In this document: in pieces, positions 57,637-64,000 of the stretch | Position numbering within the stretch: position 1 is the first letter of the stretch | Layout of the letters: the number at the start of each line of letters is the position of its first letter | NCBI GenBank assembly: GCA_035547695.1 | Contig: DASZUK010000039.1 | Span: forward strand, 62,001-126,000 | Length of the DNA stretch: 64,000 bases | DNA from: DASZUK01 sp035547695 | GTDB taxonomy: Bacteria; Actinomycetota; Acidimicrobiia; Acidimicrobiales; RAAP-2 | Reading direction: 5' to 3' | Made by a program: the position numbers and the translations under genes | Notes under the pieces: generated by a model | Databases searched by the model: none | What the model saw: the letters and a program-made list of their open reading frames with translations, nothing else | Told to the model about the DNA's origin: nothing

Positions 57637-59100
57637 GTGGATGCTCGTGGGACGCCGGCTCCTTACGGTGCGATCGTGGTGTCGCCCGACGAGGTGGTCG
57701 ACGAGACGTTGCAGCTTGCCCGCGACCTGTGCATCGGCACGGGCGCCTTCTTCGCCGATCCCGGCGGGACCGTGAAGTCGGCCGTGTCCCGGACGCTGGC
57801 CGCGGACGGCGGCGGGGACCGGCTGGAGCGGCTCGGCCGGGAGTGCCTGGTGCACCCGGCGGCCCGGGGCCACGACGCGTTCGTGACCGCCGAGGCGCCG
57901 GGCGAGCCCGACGAGGGCGATCGGTCCCTGGCCTGCCTGGTGCTGCCGGTGTGGCAGGAGGGTCGGTGGCTGGGCCTGCTCGGTGTGGTGGGCGTCTGGG
58001 TACCCGAGCCCGACTCGGAGCAGCGGGAGGGCCTGGTCGTGCTGGCGCGGATGCTGGCGATGCAGTGGCCGGACCCCCGGCCGGCATCGTTCTTCCCGGG
58101 CGACGGGCCAAGCTGGCCGGCGGACGGCGTGATGGCCGCCGGCCGGGACGGACCAGGGTTGGTGGTCGACGACGTCGTCGGCCCGATGGCGGCCCTCCTC
58201 GACTGTCTCGAGGAGGGCATCGTGGCCTGCGACGCCATCGGCACCGTCATCCTGGCCAACCGGGCGGCCCGGGGCCTGCAGGGACTGGAGGACGGCGGGC
58301 TGCTGGCCGGGAAGACCCTGCCGGCGACCACCCATCTCGAGCGGCTGGACGGGACGCCGGTGCCGGCCGACCGCCACCCTCTCGCCGTCGCCCGGCGGGA
58401 GGGGACGACGGTGTCGGGCCACTTCGTCTGCGCCGCTCCCGGTGACCGCAGTGGCCGGCACCTGCTGATCTCGGCGCGGCCCCTGCCGGTGGCGAGCGGC
58501 GGAGGGGCCATCGCCGTCCTGCGGGACATGACGGCCGAATGGGAGGAGCAGGCCCATCTCGTCCGCCGGGCCCTGCACGACCCGCTGACGGGCCTGGCCA
58601 ACCGCCACCTGGTCCTGGAGGAGCTCCACCGGATGCTCCAGGGGCTGGCCCGGCGGGGCGGGGCGGTGGCGGTCATCTACCTGGACCTGGACGACTTCAA
58701 GCGGGTCAACGACGAGTGGGGCCACGACGTCGGCGACGAGCTCCTGCGCGCCGTCGGGAACCGGCTCCGTGGCATCGTCCGCGCCGAGGACGTGGTGGCC
58801 CGGTTGGGCGGGGACGAGTTCGTCATCGCCCACCTCGGCAGGGAGCGGGCCGGCGCCGAGCTGATGGCGGCACGCGTCCGCCAGGTGCTGTCCGCCCCGT
58901 ACCGGCTGGGGCCGCACGTGGTCGAGGCCGCCGCCTCGGTCGGTTGGGCGAGCACGGTCATGGCCCGGGCGACCCCCGAGGCGCTGCTCCGGCAGGCGGA
59001 CCACGCCATGTACCGCGACAAGCGGGCCCGCCGGACCTCGACGTCACCGCTTCCCGTAACCGCACATCGAGACCATGGAGGTCGTCGTGACCAGTACTGA
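57637..59100 (+). CDS. PAS-GGDEF diguanylate cyclase
   Basis: Up to 487 residues; GTG 57637 is the furthest start and GTG 57676 is possible, neither with a ribosome site. Residues ~15-170 look GAF-like (ECLVHPAARGHDAFV, LACLVLPVWQEGRWLGLLGV). A PAS domain follows (LLDCLEEGIVACDAIGTVILANRAARGLQG ~185). The GGDEF domain has DPLTGLANRHLVLEEL (~310), YLDLDDFKRVND, and RLGGDEFVIAHLG (GGDEF at ~391). RAED five residues before GGDEF fits an inhibitory I-site. No EAL domain. It probably links c-di-GMP to the adjacent polysaccharide export genes. Confidence 0.88.
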   Translation: MDARGTPAPYGAIVVSPDEVVDETLQLARDLCIGTGAFFADPGGTVKSAVSRTLAADGGGDRLERLGRECLVHPAARGHDAFVTAEAPGEPDEGDRSLACLVLPVWQEGRWLGLLGVVGVWVPEPDSEQREGLVVLARMLAMQWPDPRPASFFPGDGPSWPADGVMAAGRDGPGLVVDDVVGPMAALLDCLEEGIVACDAIGTVILANRAARGLQGLEDGGLLAGKTLPATTHLERLDGTPVPADRHPLAVARREGTTVSGHFVCAAPGDRSGRHLLISARPLPVASGGGAIAVLRDMTAEWEEQAHLVRRALHDPLTGLANRHLVLEELHRMLQGLARRGGAVAVIYLDLDDFKRVNDEWGHDVGDELLRAVGNRLRGIVRAEDVVARLGGDEFVIAHLGRERAGAELMAARVRQVLSAPYRLGPHVVEAAASVGWASTVMARATPEALLRQADHAMYRDKRARRTSTSPLPVTAHRDHGGRRDQY

Positions 59101-60316
59101 GGTGCCCATCGGCACGTGGCGGTCCATCCCGACGGGGACCTGGGGCCAGGGGTGGTGGGTGGAGGACACCAACCACCACCCGCTGCAGGCCGCCACCGGC
59201 CCGCAGGCGTCGCCCGCCCGGGAACCGGCGGTCCGGCGTTCCGCCCCGTCGCGCCTGGGGAGGAGGGGGGGCTGGCTCCGCCGGCGGTGGATGCTCGTGC
59301 TGCTCGGGCTGGTGGCGGGGACGTTGGGCGGCTTCGCCGCTTCCCACGGACGAGCGCCCAGCTACACGGCCACCGCCAAGCTGGTGGTGCCCTCCGGGGC
59401 GTCGCGGATCAGTCCCGGCAGTGCGAACGACGCGCAGGCCCTGGCCATCACCTACGCCGCCCTCCTGCCGGAGGACCAGGCCGTGGTCGACCAGGTGGCG
59501 GCCGACATCGGGATGTCGCCCACCGCCGTGGCCCGCAACCTGTTCGTCCAGGCCGAGTCGGGCACCGCCCTCCTGGACGTCCGGTTCACCGCGCCGGTGC
59601 CGGAGCAGGCCGTGGCGGGGGCCAACGCGGTGGCCATCAACATCTCGGGAGCCAGCCCGCCCACCCGGGCGATCGCCAAGGGCTCCGTCACCGTGGTGTC
59701 GGAGGCCACCTCGGCGACGCGATCGGGCGGCATCTACCGCTTCGGCGCCCTGCTGGGCGCCATCCTGGGCCTCCTGGTGGGCCTGGTGGCCGCGCTGGTG
59801 GCCGAGCGGGCGGACCGGCGGGTCGACGACGTGGTGGCCCTGGGAGAGGTCGCGGGGACCCGCGCCACCGCGGTGTGGGGTGGGCTGTCCCCGGTCGAGC
59901 TGGCGACCGCCCTGGCCGCCGAGCCGGGGACGCCCGCCGTCTCGGTGGTCCCCATGCGACCCGCCCAGCGTGCCGCAGCCGGAGCGTTGGCGGAGTCCCT
60001 GGCCCGAGCCTGGCCGGGTGTGCCGGGTGACGGGCCGGTCCGGGTGACGGACCCGTTCGTGGTGGCGCCCGAGGCGGCCGCGATCGGCCAGGGGCGGCCG
60101 CTGCTGGTCGTCGGCCAGGGCGAGCGGGTGGTGGCCGTGCGGGACGTGGTCGACCGTCTCCGCCTGGTCGGCCGCCCGCCCGCCTGGTCGGCCCTGGCCC
60201 CTGCGCCGTCCGCGCAGTGGCTGCGCCGGCCGGGACGGTGGCTCCGTTCGGTCGGCACCGGCCTCTTCGGCGGGATATTGCCCGACCCCCGATCGGCGGA
60301 CGTCCATGGCGGTTGA
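59087..60316 (+). CDS. Wzz-like chain-length/polysaccharide co-polymerase protein
   Basis: 409 residues. GTG 59087 with GGAGG five bases upstream is preferred to ATG 59075. An N-terminal helix (RRRWMLVLLGLVAGTLGGFAASHG ~70), the SYTATAKLVV Wzz motif, an extracytoplasmic helical region (~110-200) and a second helix (FGALLGAILGLLVGLVAALVAERADRRVDD ~220). The cytoplasmic part lacks a P-loop, so it is not a tyrosine autokinase. It overlaps the GGDEF gene end by 14 bases. Confidence 0.78.
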   Translation: MTSTEVPIGTWRSIPTGTWGQGWWVEDTNHHPLQAATGPQASPAREPAVRRSAPSRLGRRGGWLRRRWMLVLLGLVAGTLGGFAASHGRAPSYTATAKLVVPSGASRISPGSANDAQALAITYAALLPEDQAVVDQVAADIGMSPTAVARNLFVQAESGTALLDVRFTAPVPEQAVAGANAVAINISGASPPTRAIAKGSVTVVSEATSATRSGGIYRFGALLGAILGLLVGLVAALVAERADRRVDDVVALGEVAGTRATAVWGGLSPVELATALAAEPGTPAVSVVPMRPAQRAAAGALAESLARAWPGVPGDGPVRVTDPFVVAPEAAAIGQGRPLLVVGQGERVVAVRDVVDRLRLVGRPPAWSALAPAPSAQWLRRPGRWLRSVGTGLFGGILPDPRSADVHGG

Positions 60317-62117
60317 CGGGGCCGTCCCGGCCGTGTTCGTGCCCGACGTGATCGGGGTCGCCGGCCCGGTCGGGACCGTGCGCCGCCAGCCAGCCGGCGG
60401 GCCGCCGCCCTCTCGGCCCGTCGGCTGGCTGGCGGCCCGGCCACGTCCCGTCCTGTGCGGCGTCGGCTGCCTGGCCGTGGCGCTCGCGGTGGGCGTCGTG
60501 GCCCCCCGTGATCCGCTGGCCGCCGTCGGGCTGACCCTGGCCGCGGTGCTCGTGGCGGCCGTCGCCCTCCGCCCGCGCCTCGGAGGGCTGGTCCTGGCCG
60601 GGGTGGTGCCGCTCACGTCGGGGCTCGGCCCGGGCTTCCCGATCCCGCACGTTCGGGTCTCCGAGGCCCTGGTGGGGTTGGTGGGCGTGACGGTCCTGGT
60701 GTCGGTCCGCCCCCGCGACGCGGTGCGGTGGCAGGCGGTGGAGTGGTGGCTGCTCGCCTACGGCGTCGCCTGGGCGGTCTTCGGGGTGGTCGACGCCCAC
60801 TCGTTGCGCCAGCACCTCCAGATCGCGGACTGGGGCACGGTGTTCGGCCAGCTCCAGTTCTTCCTCCTCTACCGGGCCGTCCGGGTGGCGCTGCGGACCA
60901 GGGCGGACCGCCGGCTGGCGCTCTGGGTGGTGCTCCTCTCCAGCGCCCTGGCCTCCCTGCTGGCCGTCCTGGAGGAACTGCGGCTGCCCGGCGTCGGGAA
61001 CTTCATCGCCACCATCACCGGAGGGCTGGCCATCGGCGCCGGCACAGCGGGAGGGGCCCCCACGACCGTCGGCGGGATCCTCCGGGCCACGGGCCCCTTC
61101 GACAACTGGGCCGCCCTCGCCGGCTACCTCCTGCCCGTCCTGCTCGTCCTGGTGGCCCTCGCCATGGCTCGGCGCTGGGGCCGGCCGTTCCGCTGGTTCG
61201 CCCTGGCCGGCGTGCTCGGGGCCCTGGCGTTCGTCCTGACGGCCGAGCAGTCGGCGATCGTGTGCTTCGTCGTCGGGGCCGTGGTCCTGGCGAAGCGTTT
61301 CGGGGCCAGGCGGGTGGTCCCGTGGATGGTGCTGGCGGTGGCCGTCGGCGCGGCCATCCTCGGCCCCTTCCTGGCCGAGCGGATCGCCAGCGAGCTCGGC
61401 GGCGGCGCGGGGACCGGGCGCATGGCGTGGGTGCCCCAGACGCTGAGCTTCCGGTGGTCGATCTGGACCGGCCAGTACCTCCCGGCCATCGGGGCCCGGC
61501 CGTTCGCCGGCTACGGGGTGATCCTGCCGCCCACCATCCGGTGGCCGTACCCGGAGTCGCAGTACGTGTCCTTCCTGGTCGAGGGCGGCATCCCGATGGT
61601 CGCGGCCTTCTTCGGCACCGTGGGCGCGGTGCTCGCCGGCACCGTCCGCGCCGCCCGGTCGGCCGACCCCGTCGACCGGGCGCTCGGGTCCGCCATGACC
61701 GTGGCCGTGGTCTCGATGCTGGTGATGAACGTCATGTGGCCGTTCCTGTCCAACGGCGGGATGCCGCAGGTCCTGTGGGTCCTCCTGGCGTTGACCGTGC
61801 CCCAGGCCCGCCGGTACCGGCCGGCGGTCGGGGTCGGCGGCCTCCGCTGGGCGACGGCGGCTCCGGCGACGGCGGGCCGGGCGACGGCAGGCGGGGGGAC
61901 GGCAGGCCCGGCGACGGGGGTGGGACGCGACGAGGACATCGTCGGGACGTCGCCTCCGTACGGTTCGGTTGCCGCCGCCTGGAGCACCGCGGTGGCCGGC
62001 GGCACCGGGGTCGGCGGGACCGGGGTCGGCGGGTCCGGGGTTGGCGGGTCCGGTGCCAGCAGGACCGGTGCCGGCGGTGATGGCCATGGAGATGGGCAAG
62101 GAGCGCGCAGGTGGTGA
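60306..62117 (+). CDS. O-antigen polymerase/ligase-like membrane protein (Wzy)
   Basis: 603 residues with about ten to twelve transmembrane segments (for example CGVGCLAVALAVGVVAP, LAGVLGALAFVLTAEQSAIVCFVVGAVVL). The central loop (~340-420) includes IWTGQYLPAIGARPFAGYGVILPP and YPESQYVSFLVEGGIPMVAAFFG, typical of Wzy/WaaL-type proteins. The last 90 residues are a Gly/Ala/Thr repeat tail encoded by 15-bp repeats near 61990-62070. It overlaps the Wzz gene by 11 bases. Confidence 0.78.
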   Translation: MAVDGAVPAVFVPDVIGVAGPVGTVRRQPAGGPPPSRPVGWLAARPRPVLCGVGCLAVALAVGVVAPRDPLAAVGLTLAAVLVAAVALRPRLGGLVLAGVVPLTSGLGPGFPIPHVRVSEALVGLVGVTVLVSVRPRDAVRWQAVEWWLLAYGVAWAVFGVVDAHSLRQHLQIADWGTVFGQLQFFLLYRAVRVALRTRADRRLALWVVLLSSALASLLAVLEELRLPGVGNFIATITGGLAIGAGTAGGAPTTVGGILRATGPFDNWAALAGYLLPVLLVLVALAMARRWGRPFRWFALAGVLGALAFVLTAEQSAIVCFVVGAVVLAKRFGARRVVPWMVLAVAVGAAILGPFLAERIASELGGGAGTGRMAWVPQTLSFRWSIWTGQYLPAIGARPFAGYGVILPPTIRWPYPESQYVSFLVEGGIPMVAAFFGTVGAVLAGTVRAARSADPVDRALGSAMTVAVVSMLVMNVMWPFLSNGGMPQVLWVLLALTVPQARRYRPAVGVGGLRWATAAPATAGRATAGGGTAGPATGVGRDEDIVGTSPPYGSVAAAWSTAVAGGTGVGGTGVGGSGVGGSGASRTGAGGDGHGDGQGARRW

Positions 62118-62239
62118 ACGGACCGGCGATGTCCGGAGCACAGGTCGAACTGGCCCTGGAGGGCGCGACGGCCCGGGCCGGTGACGGCGGGGGTGCCGAG
62201 CGGGCCCTCCGAGCGGTCGGGAAGCCCAGTGCGGCGTGA
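62114..62239 (+). CDS. Possible small protein between wzy-like and wzx-like genes
   Basis: 41 residues from GTG 62114 (starts MNGPAMSGAQVELALEGATA). Its start overlaps the Wzy stop and its TGA overlaps the flippase GTG, each in a four-base GTGA. AAGGAG lies ten bases upstream. No family recognised. The double coupling is the only argument that it is translated. Confidence 0.4.
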   Translation: MNGPAMSGAQVELALEGATARAGDGGGAERALRAVGKPSAA

Positions 62240-64000
62240 GCGAGGGCCCGGCGGTGGCGACGACAGCCCCGGCCGCCGGCGCGTCGCCGGCGCCGCTCCG
62301 GGAGCTGGCGATGAGGAGCGGTGCCTACCTGGCCGGCCGCGAGGTGGTCGGGATGTGCGTCCGGTTGCTGGGCGTGGTGATCGTCGTCCGCAAGGTGGGC
62401 CCGGTCGACTTCGGGATCTACAGCGGGGCGGCGGCCTACGTGGTGTTCGTCACCGGGCTGGCCCAGATGGGGACCGAGGTCTACCTGGTCCGGCGTCCCG
62501 AGGCGCCGAGCAGGCGGACCTACGACGAGGCGTTCACCTACCTGTTGGTGAGCTCCCTGGTGGTCACCGGGGTCTCGGAGGCCCTGGTGGTGCCCTGCGC
62601 CCCGCTGCTGCGGCCGGTGGGGGTGACGCTGCCGCTGCAGGTGCTGCTGCTGTGCATCCCGGTCAACGTGCTGTGGGCGCCGGCCCAGGCGTGCATCGAG
62701 CGGCGCTTCGCCTACCGGCGGATGGGGGTGCTCGAGCTGGGCGGGGACGTGGCCCTGTACGCCACGGCGGTGCCCCTGGCCATCAGCGGGGCCGGGGTGT
62801 GGTCACTGGTGGCGGGCTACTTCGTCTGGCAGGGGTGGCTGTTGCTCGGCAGCCTGGTCGCCTCGGGCCTGCGGCCCCGGTTCGCGTGGTCGACGGCGGC
62901 CGCCAGGGAGATGTTCCGGCACGGCTTCGGCTACTCCCTGTCGACCTGGATGATCAACGCCCAGCGGCTCGTGGTGGCGATCGTGGTGGGCACCTTCGCC
63001 GGGGCGGCCGGCGTGGGGTACGTGACCTTCGCCCAGCGGCTGGTGTCCACCCTCAACTTCGCCCAGCGCGGGGTGTTCCGGGTGGGGATGGCCACGATCT
63101 CCCGGGCCGGCGACAAGAGCGCCGAACGGTTGGGCAGCGGGATCAGCGAGGGGTCGATGCTGCTCATGGTGGCCTCCGCGCTGCCGTTCGCCGGCTTCGG
63201 CCTGGTGGCCCGGTGGCTGATCCCGGCCGTGTTCGGCGCGGCGTGGGGGCCGGCCACGACGACCTACGTGCTCCTGGCGGCGGCCGGCATCCTGGCCCTG
63301 CCCAACGTGGTGCAGATCACCCTTCTCTACTCCCGGGGCCTCAACTACCAGGTGGTGTGGTGCAACCTGCTGCAGTTGGTCCTGCTGGCCGCTTCCGCGG
63401 TGCCGCTGGTGTGGGCCTTCGGGCCGGTCGGGTTCGGCTACGCCAGCCTGGTCATGCTGCTCAGCACCGCCTATTCGCACCACCTGGTCTCGCGGTGGGC
63501 GACGCTGCGGTACCACAGCCTGCGGCTGCCGGTGGTGGGACTGGTCCCGCCGATCGTGGCCGCCGCGGTGCCGTTCCCGTTCTCCCTCCTCACCCTGCTG
63601 CCCGCCGCGGTCCTGGTCGCCCTGCCGGGGAGCCGGGCCGAGATCGCCGGCCTGGCCGGCAGCGCCCGGATGGTGCTGGCCCGGCGGCGGTCGTCGTCGC
63701 CGGCGCCCGAACCCGGGGGAGCCGACGTGCCGGAGCAACCCGAGCAACCGGAGCAGCCGGAGCAGCCCGGCCAGGCCGAAGGGGGCGATGAGGTGGTCGT
63801 TCCCGCGACGTTGCCGACCTGGACGTTGCCGACCTGCCGGGTGGGGGTGGACATGGCTGCGGTCGAGGAGGTGGGGGACTCCGTCCACCGCCTGGGCGAC
63901 CGGTACCTGCGCCGGCTGTTCACCGACCACGAGCTGGCGAGCTGCTCGAAGGCCGGCGGCTGGCAGACCCCGTCCCTGGCCGCCCGGTTCGCCGCCAAGG
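62236..64000 (+). CDS. Polysaccharide flippase (Wzx-like) fused to a holo-ACP-synthase-like domain, partial
   Basis: At least 588 residues; the frame runs off the right edge. GTG 62236 is coupled to the previous small frame; ATG 62311 with GGGAG upstream is an alternative. Residues ~25-480 are a MOP-superfamily flippase (MRSGAYLAGREVVGM, VGPVDFGIYSGAAAYVVFVTGLAQMGTEVYLV, GFGYSLSTWMINAQRLVVAIVVG, YVTFAQRLVSTLNFAQRGVFRV). After a PEQPEQPEQPEQ linker, residues ~536 on read VGVDMAAVEEVGDSVHRLGDRYLRRLFTDHELASC...SLAARFAAK. This is the N-terminal half of an AcpS-type phosphopantetheinyl transferase with the metal Asp (Asp539). I found no stop or frame change between the two parts. Confidence 0.82.
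   Translation, partial: MSEGPAVATTAPAAGASPAPLRELAMRSGAYLAGREVVGMCVRLLGVVIVVRKVGPVDFGIYSGAAAYVVFVTGLAQMGTEVYLVRRPEAPSRRTYDEAFTYLLVSSLVVTGVSEALVVPCAPLLRPVGVTLPLQVLLLCIPVNVLWAPAQACIERRFAYRRMGVLELGGDVALYATAVPLAISGAGVWSLVAGYFVWQGWLLLGSLVASGLRPRFAWSTAAAREMFRHGFGYSLSTWMINAQRLVVAIVVGTFAGAAGVGYVTFAQRLVSTLNFAQRGVFRVGMATISRAGDKSAERLGSGISEGSMLLMVASALPFAGFGLVARWLIPAVFGAAWGPATTTYVLLAAAGILALPNVVQITLLYSRGLNYQVVWCNLLQLVLLAASAVPLVWAFGPVGFGYASLVMLLSTAYSHHLVSRWATLRYHSLRLPVVGLVPPIVAAAVPFPFSLLTLLPAAVLVALPGSRAEIAGLAGSARMVLARRRSSSPAPEPGGADVPEQPEQPEQPEQPGQAEGGDEVVVPATLPTWTLPTCRVGVDMAAVEEVGDSVHRLGDRYLRRLFTDHELASCSKAGGWQTPSLAARFAAK

Noticed and set aside
62181..63791. Gly/Arg-rich plus-strand frame of over 500 codons
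   Set aside because: It is one base out of frame with the flippase, whose own frame shows membrane helices and family motifs.

Overview
The window is very GC-rich DNA (well above 70% in most genes, with strong G/C third-position bias and many GTG starts). It comes from the chromosome of a high-GC actinobacterium. The gene content (DosR-type stress genes, FixABCX, phosphoketolase) would suit an uncultured acidimicrobial or related lineage, but that placement is inference. I saw no rRNA, tRNA, CRISPR array, transposase or phage gene. Most long open frames are antisense shadows of real genes.

The unifying feature of the first ~49 kb is a palindromic box, roughly GGGACCTTCGGCCCTACC, found in about two dozen copies, nearly all in intergenic DNA upstream of genes. 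It closely resembles the mycobacterial DosR/DevR dormancy box (TTSGGGACTWWAGTCCCSAA). Several genes behind it match known classes of the DosR regulon: universal stress protein, CtpF-like P-type ATPase, HspX-size Hsp20, phosphoribosyltransferase-hydrolase fusion, PNPOx-fold flavoprotein and a DevS-like kinase. I read this as a hypoxia/redox dormancy island.

Layout. 1-2539 (minus): NDP-forming acyl-CoA synthetase, running off the left edge. 2778-13226 (plus): one tightly packed operon with CaiB-like CoA-transferase, CaiA-like dehydrogenase, fixABCX, a PorGAB-type 2-oxoacid:ferredoxin oxidoreductase and a GltD-like NAD(P)H:ferredoxin protein. 13.3-20.4 kb: glycosyltransferase, USP, PolX, phosphoribosyltransferase-hydrolase, two small proteins, L,D-transpeptidase. 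20.4-28.9 kb: P-type ATPase, PEP synthase, an avidin-family protein, a structured non-coding stretch, GAPDH. 29-38 kb: amino-acid antiporter, ABC exporter, receiver-only response regulator, Hsp20, a variant pyruvate kinase, DevS-like kinase. 38-47 kb: PNPOx protein, arcABC arginine deiminase pathway, phosphoketolase, SDR, DUF2267.

Together these genes outline ATP production and redox balancing without respiration: the arginine deiminase pathway, phosphoketolase acetyl-phosphate, PEP/pyruvate interconversion, GAPDH, and ferredoxin/NAD(P)H/ETF electron exchange through FixABCX and the oxidoreductase. Chaperone, cell-wall and ion-transport functions accompany them.

From 47 to 64 kb the window is an exopolysaccharide locus: GH26-like hydrolase, hexapeptide acetyltransferase, a large ATPase-BTAD regulator, Alg14/13-type and other glycosyltransferases, initiating sugar transferase, GGDEF protein, Wzz, Wzy and Wzx. 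The Wzx frame continues without a stop into a holo-ACP-synthase-like domain at the right edge.
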